Assembly (NCBI GenBank): GCA_964510495.1
Contig: CAZECR010000002.1
Location: 1 to 64,000 of the forward strand
Length of the DNA stretch: 64,000 nucleotides
From: CAZECR01 sp964510495
GTDB taxonomy: Bacteria > Patescibacteriota > Patescibacteriia > Magasanikbacterales > GWA2-37-8
Direction of reading: 5' to 3'
Shown here: positions 24,487-33,475 of the stretch, one piece after another
How positions within the stretch are numbered: the first letter of the stretch is position 1
How the letters are laid out: every line of letters starts with the position of its first letter
Position numbers and translations under genes: made by a program
The notes under the pieces: model-generated
What the model was told of the DNA's origin: nothing
The model's database searches: none
The model's input: the letters and a program-made list of their open reading frames with translations, nothing else

Positions 24487-24509
24487 TAATCACCTCTATC
24501 AGGTATACT
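24480..24509 (+). promoter_or_regulatory. Promoter of rpmA
   Basis: TTGACA (24480-24485), 18-nt spacer, TATACT (24504-24509). Overlaps the opposite-facing operon promoter. Confidence 0.75.
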
Positions 24510-24551
24510 CTCTTTACTTATTACACATCTTTCAGTTAGTTACTTAAATCT

Positions 24552-24824
24552 ATGTCCCATAAGAAAGCCGGTGGTTCTACAGACCTGGGCCGCGATTCGC
24601 GAGCCCAGCGACTCGGTATTAAGCTCCACCAAGGTCAAGCTGCTAAAACTGGCATGATCATCGTTCGCCAGCGAGGCACCCGCATCCACCCTGGAAAAAA
24701 TGTTAAAAAAGGCAGTGACGACACCTTGTTCGCAGCTGCTCCAGGAAAAGTCGCCTTTACTTCTCGAAAACGCCGTCGCTTTGATGGTAGTCTCAAATTA
24801 AGCAAATTTGTCAGCGTTGTCTAA
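24552..24824 (+). CDS. rpmA: 50S ribosomal protein bL27
   Basis: 90 aa. MSHKKAGGS at the N-terminus, which reaches the peptidyl-transferase centre, then GRDSRAQRLGIK, IIVRQRGTRIHPG and DTLFAAAPGKVAF, the bL27 signature throughout. Single-gene unit with its own promoter and bidirectional terminator. The usual partner rplU (bL21) is not beside it. Confidence 0.95.
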   Translation: MSHKKAGGSTDLGRDSRAQRLGIKLHQGQAAKTGMIIVRQRGTRIHPGKNVKKGSDDTLFAAAPGKVAFTSRKRRRFDGSLKLSKFVSVV

Positions 24825-24825
24825 A

Positions 24826-24868
24826 AACAATAAAAAAAGCGACCTTAATGGTCGCTTTTTTTATTGTT
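24826..24868. terminator. Bidirectional terminator between rpmA and the epimerase gene
   Basis: Long stem (about 24826-24844 with 24850-24868) with A-rich left and T-rich right feet; serves both converging units. Confidence 0.9.
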
Positions 24869-24898
24869 CATTTTAAATTCCGAATTGAAGACTCTTGA

Positions 24899-25813
24899 TT
24901 ATACCAGGCCAGCATCTTTTTTTAACCGAGCAACACCTTCGACAAGTTTAATAGTCGGCTTCCATCCAAGCAGGCGCTCGGCCTTGCTGTTATCAGCATG
25001 GGTATACGGCATTTCACCAGCGAGTGCCGGTACAAAGACCGTTTCTCCGCCAATAAGTTTAGCCAGCTCATTAACTGAATGCGGGTCACCATTACCAACA
25101 TTGATCACTTCCCCTTTGCCGACGGTATCTTTCGTCATAGCGGCAATATTGGCTTTTACAACATCGCTTACATGAGTGTAGTCACGGTACATTTCCCCGT
25201 CGCCCCTAACAGTGAGCGGCTTGCCTTCCTGACGTAGTTTTATAAAGCGACCAATAACAAGCGCGTACGCCCCTTCAGGATCAAAATACGGTCCATACAC
25301 ATTAAAATAACACAGGGCAACTGTTTCGAGGCCGTAGAGTTCAGAAAAGATACGGCAATATTCTTCACCAATAAGTTTATGAAGCGCATACGGGCTCAGC
25401 GGTTTTTTAAGTACCCCGTCTTCTTTAAATGCTCCTGGAGGCTGGATACCATACGCCGCAGACGAAGTAGCAAACACGACACGCTTTACTCCAGTGTCTC
25501 GTGCGGCGATAAGCACGTTCAAAGTACCATTAACATTAACATCATGTGTTTCGATCGGATTTTCTACTGAAAAAATAACTCGAGGCAACGCTGCCAAGTG
25601 AAAAATACCCTCTACTCCAGCACAAGCTACTTTGAGCGCAGCAAGGTCGCGAATATCGCCGGTAATATATTCGGCTCCCGGTAAAATCCGGTCAGCTTTT
25701 TTCCCACCAGCATAATTATCAAAAACTTTTACGGTGTTGCCCGCTTCGAGGAGCGCCTTCACCAAATTTGTCCCAATAAATCCAGCGCCGCCAGTAACAA
25801 GATAGGTAGCCAT
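24899..25813 (-). CDS. NAD-dependent sugar-nucleotide epimerase (GalE-like)
   Basis: 304 aa extended SDR: TGGAGFIGTNLVKALLEAG (7-25), HLAALPRV, SSAAYG, YALHKLIGEEYC (Tyr-x3-Lys), FNVYGP and RDYTHVSDVV. Probably a UDP-glucose/UDP-GlcNAc or UDP-glucuronate 4-epimerase; the pairing with ugd directly upstream (9 bases) favours UDP-glucuronate to UDP-galacturonate. That substrate is inferred from context. Confidence 0.85.
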   Translation of the reverse strand: MATYLVTGGAGFIGTNLVKALLEAGNTVKVFDNYAGGKKADRILPGAEYITGDIRDLAALKVACAGVEGIFHLAALPRVIFSVENPIETHDVNVNGTLNVLIAARDTGVKRVVFATSSAAYGIQPPGAFKEDGVLKKPLSPYALHKLIGEEYCRIFSELYGLETVALCYFNVYGPYFDPEGAYALVIGRFIKLRQEGKPLTVRGDGEMYRDYTHVSDVVKANIAAMTKDTVGKGEVINVGNGDPHSVNELAKLIGGETVFVPALAGEMPYTHADNSKAERLLGWKPTIKLVEGVARLKKDAGLV

Positions 25814-25822
25814 AGTAGTTAA

Positions 25823-27229
25823 TTATTTCTTACCTTTAATAAAAGGTGAGCCAACGGTAATGAGATCAAATCCTTGCTCCTGTAAAGCTTCCATTTGACT
25901 CACAAGCATGCGTCGCCCATCCATGATCAGATACGGCGCTACCACTGTTTCTCGAAGAATAGTGGCGAGGCCTTTAAACTGAATCCAATCTGTACAGATA
26001 ATTGCCGCATTTGTGCCATCGACAGCTTCTTGCTCGGAAGAAGCATAGGTAAGTCTCGAATAAAGCTCGTTGCGATCAGTTCGGAAATATTTTTTACATT
26101 CTTCCATGGCTGCCGGATCATAGATTTTAATTTCGGCTACGCCCGCTCCGAGGAGCTGTTGAATGATACCAATCGCTCCGGAATTCCGGATATCATTCGT
26201 ATCATATTTAAAAGCCACACCGAGAAGAGCGACTTTTTTACCAGACCATTCAAAATGAGCTTCGGTTTCAGCTCGACCAAAAAAATGATCACGCTGAAAA
26301 ACATTAGCTTCCAAGGTTGAACGAACAAGATTAGCGTGTGTTCCAGCTTGTTCGAGCTGGTGGGCCAAGGAACCAGCATCTTTAATAAAACAACTACCCC
26401 CGCAATAAAGACTATCGTAAAGACCCCATTTTCCAATACGTGGGTCTGCTACAATAATTTTGCGCACCTGTTCGTAAGCAACATTCGGGAAATATTCGCA
26501 CGTGCGCCCAATCACATCGTAGGTCGTAACAACTTTATTAAACAAAACATAGTTAGCTAGAAGTTTTGAACAGGCTGCTTCGTACGGATTTACTTCAAAA
26601 TAACTTATACCGGTTGCATCATAAAATCGGCGGTATACTTGACGCATTACTTCAAAATCTTCTTCACTATGAGCACCAACAACCACACGATCTGGGTGGA
26701 TAGAATCCTGAATTGCTCTACCCTCTACTAAAAATTCAGGGTTAGCTACAATACCAAAATTTTTGACCCCTTGATGCGTAAACAAATCGTTTGTGTAATC
26801 GATCATTCTGATAGGTACCGTGCTCTTATTGATTACCACCAAATGTCGTGTCTGCGCTCCGCCGTCACGAGCGGCCAGAAGCGGCCCAATCATTGAAACT
26901 GCGTTCTCATAATACGACAAATCGGATTCACCTGCCGCCCCTTCCTTTTCAGGAGTTGGAAGGCACATAAAAACTGCGTCCACAGTTTCGATAAAAGTTG
27001 CTAAATCGGCACTGCTTGTAGTAAAGCTAATACGCTCCCGATTCCGGATAAGCAGTTCGGCCAATCCTTGTTCGTGCAGCGCTGACTGGATAATATTAGG
27101 ATCATTACTCGATAATTTGGCAATTTTTTGCTCATCGATATCGTAGACTAAAACAGTGTGGCCAGAATCAGCTGAAACAGCTGCTGAGCAAGCTCCTACA
27201 AAACCACCACCGACATAGAGAATTTTCAT
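25823..27229 (-). CDS. ugd: UDP-glucose 6-dehydrogenase
   Basis: 468 aa. Oxidises UDP-glucose to UDP-glucuronate. GGGFVGACSAAV (7-18) binds NAD, LPTPEKEG, NKSTVPI, NPEFLVEGRAIQD, and YCGGSCFIKD carrying the catalytic Cys; GVAFKYDTNDIRNS in the C-terminal domain. A little longer than bacterial Ugd (~440) and closer in length to the eukaryotic-type enzyme. First gene of a two-gene unit with the epimerase. Confidence 0.9.
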   Translation of the reverse strand: MKILYVGGGFVGACSAAVSADSGHTVLVYDIDEQKIAKLSSNDPNIIQSALHEQGLAELLIRNRERISFTTSSADLATFIETVDAVFMCLPTPEKEGAAGESDLSYYENAVSMIGPLLAARDGGAQTRHLVVINKSTVPIRMIDYTNDLFTHQGVKNFGIVANPEFLVEGRAIQDSIHPDRVVVGAHSEEDFEVMRQVYRRFYDATGISYFEVNPYEAACSKLLANYVLFNKVVTTYDVIGRTCEYFPNVAYEQVRKIIVADPRIGKWGLYDSLYCGGSCFIKDAGSLAHQLEQAGTHANLVRSTLEANVFQRDHFFGRAETEAHFEWSGKKVALLGVAFKYDTNDIRNSGAIGIIQQLLGAGVAEIKIYDPAAMEECKKYFRTDRNELYSRLTYASSEQEAVDGTNAAIICTDWIQFKGLATILRETVVAPYLIMDGRRMLVSQMEALQEQGFDLITVGSPFIKGKK

Positions 27230-27274
27230 ATATAACCTGTAAGTTACCGTACTAATCTGTTGTGAATAAAGCCC

Positions 27275-27303
27275 ATACTATCATGGAGTTACGAGCGAGT
27301 AAA
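27275..27303 (-). promoter_or_regulatory. Promoter of ugd-epimerase
   Basis: Minus strand TTTACT (27298-27303), 17-nt spacer, TAGTAT (27275-27280) with extended TGA. Confidence 0.6.
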
Positions 27304-27333
27304 CTACAAAAGTGAATAAAACGTACGAATATT

Positions 27334-28074
27334 TTATTGTAATATTTTGCGAATTATTAAATCTTCGCGTGAGTTTGCAAAGGGCAAGGCCTTGTTTTGT
27401 TCAAGAAAAGTATATCGTATATTCTGAAATTGTTTAAGTATTTCGACTAGTTCATCTCGAGTATAATTTCTTGTTTTATTACCACTGGAATCAATCTTTT
27501 TAAACCTCAAGAAAAGCTCGGTAACGAGACGTTTCAGATAGTATTTTTGATTTAAAATAAAATTTTTGAGTGGAAATTTTTTACGTTCTTCCAGACTTTG
27601 AGAATATTTTTCAGAAAGTGGAATGTCACCAATACAAATAACGCCACCATCCTTAACACTACGAAGAAGTTTACCAACAAACTCTTTAAATTGCTCCGGA
27701 CTTTCCAGATACATTGCCATCTGATAGCAGACAATTTTGTCAAAACGCTCGGTAAACGGAAATTCATCAATGGTGAAATTAAAAACACTGTAGGTAATAT
27801 TGGTATAATGCTTTAATTTTCTTTGTGCTGCAGCAATCGCTTTGTCCGCACCGTCAGCAAGTGTAAGCGCTTTAACCCGAGGAGCAATATGTTGGGCAAT
27901 CTCTCCGGTCCCACCGCCGAGATCTAGAACGGTATCCTCAGCACTAAAATGAAGCTTGCCGTCCAGATCCTTGAAAATATCAAACGTATAATTTTTTAAC
28001 GAAAAATAACGACCCGAAGCCATTCGGGATGATGTTTTTTCTCCAAGTTTATTATAATAATCAAGTGTCGCCAT
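27334..28074 (-). CDS. SAM-dependent methyltransferase
   Basis: 246 aa class I methyltransferase. Motif I VLDLGGGTGEIA (~45-56), LADGADKAI, FDKIVCYQMAMYL (motif IV region) and GGVICIGDIP. The N- and C-terminal parts are charged. Ten bases after the ABC transporter gene, so probably modifies the glycan that transporter handles or its lipid carrier; substrate unknown. Confidence 0.82.
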   Translation of the reverse strand: MATLDYYNKLGEKTSSRMASGRYFSLKNYTFDIFKDLDGKLHFSAEDTVLDLGGGTGEIAQHIAPRVKALTLADGADKAIAAAQRKLKHYTNITYSVFNFTIDEFPFTERFDKIVCYQMAMYLESPEQFKEFVGKLLRSVKDGGVICIGDIPLSEKYSQSLEERKKFPLKNFILNQKYYLKRLVTELFLRFKKIDSSGNKTRNYTRDELVEILKQFQNIRYTFLEQNKALPFANSREDLIIRKILQ

Positions 28075-28083
28075 AAACCTATA

Positions 28084-29886
28084 CTATACAGATATTGTAT
28101 TTACTTTGTAAAAATAGGATTCTTTATCAGCTAACAGCGCTTTCGGCTCACCTGATTCCACAATCATACCTTCCTGCAAGACCAAAATTCGATCCGCACC
28201 CATGACTGTCGACAAACGATGGGCGATCATAAAAACAGTAATCGTACCTTTAAGATTTTTAATAACTTCCTGAATTTGATACTCGGATTCATTATCAAGA
28301 GCGCTTGTAGCTTCATCAAGGATTAAAAATTCCGCTTTTTTCGCTAAGACCCGCGCAATAATAACACGCTGGCGCTGACCAGATGACAAAAGAACTCCCC
28401 GCTCTCCGATAACTGTTTTAAAACCTTGGGGGGTTTTTATTATAAAGTCATAAATATTAGCCTTCTTGGCCGCATCAATTATTTCTGATTCGGTAATTGA
28501 TTCGTTATAAAACCTGATATTATTCTCGATGGTATCGTTTATAAGATAAATATCTTGCGAAACATACCCAATCTTACTTCGCCATTCACTCAGATTAATT
28601 TCCGCACTATCAATGCCATCAAGTAAAATCTGACCGCTTGTTGGTTTAAAAAGACGAAGAATGAGGTCGACAGTCGTAGTTTTGCCACCCCCCGACGGAC
28701 CAACCAAGCCGATTGTCTCACCTTTACCAATAGTAATATCTAACTGTTTTAAAATAGCTGATCGCTTTTTCACACTACTTTGGCTACCGTATTCAAAAGA
28801 TACTTTTCTAAACTCAAGCGTTTTATTAAAATGGAATGGTTTGCCAGAGCGCCCTGATTCCGCGTGCTGGGCAGCTTCTGCTTGGTACTCCAACACGCTT
28901 TCGAGGAACGGTACACGCTCTATTACTGACTGAATGGTGGATTGGAGTTGTCCAACATACGTAAATATTCTTTGAATAAGGTAAATAGTCGCCGCTAAAG
29001 TTGCAAAATTAAAATTGGGCAACTTGTACGAAACAGCAAAAATAATACAAACGAAAATGAGTCCGACCGGCTCAATCAAACTAGTAATACTGCTACGAAG
29101 CAAGACCATCTTGAGCCTTTGACGGCTTAATTCCTCAAAGCTAACTTTAGCTTTTTGCATGAGCGCTTCCCCCACCCCCATCACCTTAACCGTTTTCATT
29201 CCAAGCGTGTTTTCATTCACAAAGTTTGAAACTGCTCGATTGGATTTTTCCGCCTCTCGTGAAATTGCGCGAGTCCAACGATAGATGGGTTTGGTAATAA
29301 CAAACGTCAAAAGGCCAAGCCCAATAGCAATGATGGTAATCCAAAAAGAAATATTTATGGCTACCAACAAATAAATCAGCAGGCTCGTGATAATTGAGGC
29401 GATCATACTGATATTTTCAAGCAGCAGTGAATTCATCCGGACATTCGATACAAGAATTGTTTCAAGATATCCCAAGCGCTGGCCGAGAAGGTACCCCCAA
29501 TTGGCTTTAAATGTTGTTGAAAGGAGACTTGTCCGTGTAAGCTCTTCATAATCAGAACTAACCTTGGCACGCAGATAGTTACTAAGGATAAGCACTACAG
29601 CCCGTAAAAGAAACAAACAAAAAATAAAAATGAGTAGATACTTGAGGCTGAACGTGAGATTAAAAAAACCAAAAAAACGCTGGATCAAAACAGTGATACG
29701 ATCGTCTGGTGAGCCCGGCGTCTTAATAACGAGTGAGAACAAGGGAATGAGGGCATTGATCCCGATACCTTCGAGTATGCCGCCGCCAAAACCAAGAATC
29801 ATTAAAATGATGATGGCTTTTTTATAATTACCAAAACCTTTATATAAAAGTTTAAACAAAATATTCAGTGAACCAAATAACTTCAT
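28084..29886 (-). CDS. ABC transporter, fused permease-ATPase (flippase-like)
   Basis: 600 aa half-transporter: about six membrane helices in residues 1-320, then the ATPase with Walker A GPSGGGKTT, Q-loop YVSQD, signature LSSGQRQR, Walker B FLILDEATSALD and His switch IAHRLS. This MsbA/PglK-like layout fits flipping of a lipid-linked glycan or lipid. ATG 29886 chosen over the upstream ATG at 29904 because of the T-ATG context. Between the HTH regulator gene and a methyltransferase gene. Confidence 0.9.
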   Translation of the reverse strand: MKLFGSLNILFKLLYKGFGNYKKAIIILMILGFGGGILEGIGINALIPLFSLVIKTPGSPDDRITVLIQRFFGFFNLTFSLKYLLIFIFCLFLLRAVVLILSNYLRAKVSSDYEELTRTSLLSTTFKANWGYLLGQRLGYLETILVSNVRMNSLLLENISMIASIITSLLIYLLVAINISFWITIIAIGLGLLTFVITKPIYRWTRAISREAEKSNRAVSNFVNENTLGMKTVKVMGVGEALMQKAKVSFEELSRQRLKMVLLRSSITSLIEPVGLIFVCIIFAVSYKLPNFNFATLAATIYLIQRIFTYVGQLQSTIQSVIERVPFLESVLEYQAEAAQHAESGRSGKPFHFNKTLEFRKVSFEYGSQSSVKKRSAILKQLDITIGKGETIGLVGPSGGGKTTTVDLILRLFKPTSGQILLDGIDSAEINLSEWRSKIGYVSQDIYLINDTIENNIRFYNESITESEIIDAAKKANIYDFIIKTPQGFKTVIGERGVLLSSGQRQRVIIARVLAKKAEFLILDEATSALDNESEYQIQEVIKNLKGTITVFMIAHRLSTVMGADRILVLQEGMIVESGEPKALLADKESYFYKVNTISV

Positions 29887-29949
29887 AAACTGTTTACTTA
29901 CCATGTATTAATCGTTTTCACGACTTTGTTTTTTAAGTAAAAACAGGAT

Positions 29950-30144
29950 TTAGCGCTCTTTTTCAATCTCGGGCGAAAGCAAGCGAAGTATTTCTTTACC
30001 CAGAATACGGTACTGACGCCCAACCTTATTTGCCCGAAGTGAGCCTTTCTTGAGAAGACGTTTCATGGTGCTACTACTGATTTTAAGTATTTTTTGAGCC
30101 TCGCTCATTGTATAGACTGAATGAGGCAAAATTTCTTTTTCCAT
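29950..30144 (-). CDS. Small excisionase-like HTH DNA-binding protein
   Basis: 64 aa: YTMSEAQKILKISSSTMKRLLKKG is a MerR/excisionase-type (HTH_17) winged helix, followed by the wing VGRQYRILGKEIL. A one-domain DNA binder. A 9-bp dyad spans its own -10 and start codon, suggesting self-regulation and perhaps control of the ABC-methyltransferase genes downstream. Integrase-associated excisionases look alike, but no integrase is nearby. Confidence 0.82.
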   Translation of the reverse strand: MEKEILPHSVYTMSEAQKILKISSSTMKRLLKKGSLRANKVGRQYRILGKEILRLLSPEIEKER

Positions 30145-30196
30145 ACTCTACATATATATCTATTTGTAGAGTACACTACGGTTCACAAGGTGTCAA
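30144..30196 (-). promoter_or_regulatory. Promoter and dyad operator of the HTH gene
   Basis: Minus strand TTGACA (30191-30196), 17-nt spacer, TACTCT (30168-30173). Perfect 9-bp dyad TACTCTACA/TGTAGAGTA at 30165-30173 and 30144-30152, centres 21 bp apart (two helical turns), covering the -10 and reaching the ATG. Confidence 0.7.
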
Positions 30197-30280
30197 TATT
30201 TTTTAACATTGTCATTATCAGATGTGTTATTACCAGTACACTAAAGAGTATTGAGGCTAAAAAGGGTGTGGGGCAACTTG

Positions 30281-31075
30281 CTATAATTTTTGCAGAGCTT
30301 CGACTATAGGAGTGTGCTTCGTTCCATTACTCATCACAAAACCGTACAGGTTGTGCGGATCAGGTTTATTAAAAACTAACGAATAACCCCGCGTGTCAGT
30401 CACGATGCCCCCGGCTTCGGCAACGATAATTGCCCCGGCAGCGATATCCCACTCACCTGTCTTTGGACTCGGCGAAACGTATATATGAGCTCGTCCATTA
30501 GCTACTTCTATACTTTTGATGCCCGCGCTCCCCTTTTCGACTATCGTTAATCCGAGCGCCTTTGCCAAAGATACTTGCTCCTGTCCATTATGAAAACGAC
30601 TCATGAGTATTTTCATTTTAGAAAATTCATCTTCTGATGAAACTACAACTCGCTGCACCTCTCCGCTTTGTTCGACAAATGCTCCTTCACCCCTCAATGC
30701 ATAGGTGAAACTTTTTTGAAGTGGATTATAGATAACGCCAAGAACAATTTCCTGGGCCTTCGCCAAAGCAATCATTACACAAAAATCACCTGTCTTTTCT
30801 ACAAAATCTTTGGTCCCATCCAATGGATCAACAATCCAAACATACTCAGTATCGAGGCGGCTCCGATCATCAACAGATTCTTCACTTAGAAACGCAAAAG
30901 AAGCGTTCGTTCTAAGAATGCCTTGTATAATTCTGTTTGCCTGCGTATCCACAGCGGTAGTAGGAAAAAGTTCCTGAGCAGAACCAGCTCGAACAGTTTT
31001 TTTATAATTCCGAACGATTTCTTCTCCAGCTAACTGTGCAGCCTGTTTAGCCTCTTCAAGACATTCACGAAGCAT
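30281..31075 (-). CDS. cysQ: 3'(2'),5'-bisphosphate nucleotidase (CysQ-like)
   Basis: 264 aa inositol-monophosphatase fold. Metal-binding motifs FLSEES, WIVDPLDGTKDF (~82-93) and GEWDIAAGAIIVAEAGG near the C-terminus. CysQ hydrolyses PAP, the by-product of PAPS use; the family also includes inositol phosphatases, but cysD and cysNC at 52.9 kb support CysQ. Last gene of the 25-gene operon; no clear terminator follows. Confidence 0.85.
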   Translation of the reverse strand: MLRECLEEAKQAAQLAGEEIVRNYKKTVRAGSAQELFPTTAVDTQANRIIQGILRTNASFAFLSEESVDDRSRLDTEYVWIVDPLDGTKDFVEKTGDFCVMIALAKAQEIVLGVIYNPLQKSFTYALRGEGAFVEQSGEVQRVVVSSEDEFSKMKILMSRFHNGQEQVSLAKALGLTIVEKGSAGIKSIEVANGRAHIYVSPSPKTGEWDIAAGAIIVAEAGGIVTDTRGYSLVFNKPDPHNLYGFVMSNGTKHTPIVEALQKL

Positions 31076-31078
31076 ACA

Positions 31079-32080
31079 CTATACTTGTACTTCCTTGCCG
31101 CTCTGATCAGCACTTTTCTTGAACGCCTGCAATATTTTAAGGACCGCCAGACCATCTTCACCTATTCCGTAGGGTTTTAATTTTCCGTCTAAACATCTCA
31201 CCACCGTATCTACGGAAGCGATGATCAAACTACGAGGTTTGCCTTCGCTTTTAATATTCTTCGATAATTCAAAATAGCCTTTGTAGTTAGCGTTCTTTAC
31301 TTTTGATCGATACTGAACTTCAAACCCTAGATTCGTTACCCCAATCCAGCCTTTGTCGCCAAAGAGTGAAAAGCCAAAGTGACCATAATTCTTGGAAAGC
31401 GACTGTAGCGTAGCGACAGCGCCATTTTTAAAAAACATCATGCCGTCAATATTGGGGTCATTCTCCTGAGATGACGTAGTCTCATTATACTTGGCAATTA
31501 CGCGCACCGGTTCGCCTAAAAACATTCGAAGCAAGTCAATCAAGTGTGTAGCCGCGTTAAAAAAACCATTATAGTAATTGGCAGTAGCCTGAAACGGCGC
31601 ACCTAAAAAACCTTTCTTAATTTTTTGACTCCAGTCATTCAGGAGCGGGTCATAACGACGTTGGTGGTTGATAAATAATACCGAATTACTTTTCTTACAT
31701 GCAGCAATCATTTTCTCAGCTTCGGGAATCGTATAGGCAATTGGTTTTTCGCAAAGAATCGCCGACGTTTTATACCGAGCAGCCATGAGAACCAAATTGT
31801 AGTGCAAAGCAGTGGGCGTAGCAATTGAAACTACATCTGGTTTGATCTCTTTAAACATCTGTTCTGGGTCAGCAAAAAGTTGAACTTTGGGAAAGTTTTT
31901 TTTCAAAAACGCATGCCGCTCGATATTATTTTCAACCAAAGCAACGAGAGTCGTACGTTTATGTTTTTGGTACGCACCAGCATGCGTACCAGGCTGTACT
32001 GCCTTATTGTAGTTACCGACTGCCGCACCAATATTACCGCAACCGATGACCGCCGCTCGATACATTTTTTGTTTTGCCAT
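31079..32080 (-). CDS. Gfo/Idh/MocA-family oxidoreductase
   Basis: 333 aa NAD(P)-dependent sugar oxidoreductase. AAVIGCGNIGAAVGNY (9-24) is the Rossmann loop and CEKPIAYTIPEAEKM carries the family's EKP motif with the catalytic Lys; the C-terminal beta-sheet domain follows. Such proteins act on nucleotide sugars or cyclitols in glycan loci. Substrate unknown. Four bases upstream of cysQ. Confidence 0.87.
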   Translation of the reverse strand: MAKQKMYRAAVIGCGNIGAAVGNYNKAVQPGTHAGAYQKHKRTTLVALVENNIERHAFLKKNFPKVQLFADPEQMFKEIKPDVVSIATPTALHYNLVLMAARYKTSAILCEKPIAYTIPEAEKMIAACKKSNSVLFINHQRRYDPLLNDWSQKIKKGFLGAPFQATANYYNGFFNAATHLIDLLRMFLGEPVRVIAKYNETTSSQENDPNIDGMMFFKNGAVATLQSLSKNYGHFGFSLFGDKGWIGVTNLGFEVQYRSKVKNANYKGYFELSKNIKSEGKPRSLIIASVDTVVRCLDGKLKPYGIGEDGLAVLKILQAFKKSADQSGKEVQV

Positions 32081-32083
32081 ATA

Positions 32084-32668
32084 TTAGTTTATTGAAAATT
32101 TTTCCGAGTATTTTTTAAATAAATCAGGATAATAATCCTTACGCAGCAGCGCCATATTTACACAGTCGTAATAACGACTATTTCTAAATAAATCATCCTT
32201 AAGAACGCCTTCATGCGCAAAGCCGGCTTTCTCATATGCCTTTACCGCCTTAATATTTTCTTCCATGACTCCTAAATACACTTTATTAAGTTGTAAACGG
32301 TCAAATCCATAATAGGTAATCAGTTCAACCGCTTCAGTACCAACACCTTTTCCCCAATATTCTTTTTCACCAATGATAATCCTCATTTCTGCTTTTCGAA
32401 CTACCATATCCATATCATAAAGGCCAACCAGACCGAGCGGCTTTTCCGTGGCACTATCCACCACCACAAAAACAACATGTTCTTCCGATCTAACTTGCGC
32501 TTCGAGAAGCGCTCTCGCCTGAAGTTCAGTCGTTGGGTAACGTCCAGTAACCATAAAATGAGTTACTTCCGGATCATTGAACCACTGGTGTACTTTTGCA
32601 GCATCTGTCTCCGGAGCATAGGGGCGGAGGTAGACTTGCGTACCTTTGAGAAAAGCTATATTTTGCAT
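32084..32668 (-). CDS. GNAT acetyltransferase (RimJ/RimL type)
   Basis: 194 aa. GNAT fold with YLRPYAPETDAAKVHQWFND, IIGEKEYWGKGVGTEAV (acetyl-CoA pyrophosphate loop) and VMEENIKAVKAYEKAGF. Similar to the PseH group that N-acetylates UDP-4-amino-sugars, and one of two such genes in this operon, so a sugar N-acetyltransferase is likely, but not proven by motif. Confidence 0.83.
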   Translation of the reverse strand: MQNIAFLKGTQVYLRPYAPETDAAKVHQWFNDPEVTHFMVTGRYPTTELQARALLEAQVRSEEHVVFVVVDSATEKPLGLVGLYDMDMVVRKAEMRIIIGEKEYWGKGVGTEAVELITYYGFDRLQLNKVYLGVMEENIKAVKAYEKAGFAHEGVLKDDLFRNSRYYDCVNMALLRKDYYPDLFKKYSEKFSIN

Positions 32669-32677
32669 AGATAAAAA

Positions 32678-33475
32678 CTATTGAATACTATTTTTTAATT
32701 CACTCCACGCTTTACTCCGAATCCCTTGCACCATCGTTGTGTCGATCCATTTTTCATTTATCGCCGGGAGCTCAGGATGTGTCTGGTACAATTTCAAAAT
32801 ATCCGGCCATGTAAATACCTCACCATCCCGGTGTAAAGCTTCAAAAATCTTAGCCACGAGATCCAAATCTTCCTGATAATCTACGGTAAGGCGAAAATCA
32901 GATTGATCGTCCTGTTCATTAGCAACATTTACTATAGCAAATTTATCGGGATTCTCCATAATCGTCGTCGTAATCCACTCACGATACAAGGGATCGGTGA
33001 CCTCGCGGTTCAATCGTTCAAGTACCGCAAAGGACATAACCTCAACATCAAGGCCATCAGGAAAAGTTGGCGGCAAGACATTGCAAACATACTCCACCTC
33101 TTCTGCCTGACGATATGTCTGTACTAACTTATCAACAATTGCTGGATCAACCAAAGGACAGTCTCCGGTGATACGCACGATCGCGTCAGCGTTAAATTGC
33201 TTGGCTGTTTCGTAGATACGACTAACCAAATCAACTTCGCTCCCCCTAAAAACAGGTAGGCCGATCTTTTCTGCTAAAGCCGCCAAAGGGTCACAATCAA
33301 CGCCGGATGAAGTGCTAAAAACGACTTGATCAATTTCTTTGCAAAACGATAGACGGTAGTGTATCCACTCGATAAGCGTTCGCCCTGAGACGGTAAGAAG
33401 CGCCTTCCCTGGTAAACGAGTTGACCCCATGCGCGCCTGAATAATTGCCACGACTTTTTTTCTAGTATTGGGCAT
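32678..33475 (-). CDS. SpsF-like cytidylyltransferase
   Basis: 265 aa NTP-transferase. VAIIQARMGSTRLPGKAL near the N-terminus is the nucleotide loop, VRITGDCPLVDP the metal-binding region, SDFRLTVDYQEDL a later conserved block. SpsF/CMP-Kdo-synthetase relatives activate acidic sugars with CTP. ATG 33475 chosen for the T-ATG context; it overlaps the upstream SpsF-like gene by 14 bases. Two such genes lie in tandem. Confidence 0.82.
   Translation of the reverse strand: MPNTRKKVVAIIQARMGSTRLPGKALLTVSGRTLIEWIHYRLSFCKEIDQVVFSTSSGVDCDPLAALAEKIGLPVFRGSEVDLVSRIYETAKQFNADAIVRITGDCPLVDPAIVDKLVQTYRQAEEVEYVCNVLPPTFPDGLDVEVMSFAVLERLNREVTDPLYREWITTTIMENPDKFAIVNVANEQDDQSDFRLTVDYQEDLDLVAKIFEALHRDGEVFTWPDILKLYQTHPELPAINEKWIDTTMVQGIRSKAWSELKNSIQ

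Noticed and set aside
29950..30144. Phage or mobile-element excisionase
   Set aside because: No integrase, att site or phage gene nearby; the own-promoter dyad suggests a local regulator.
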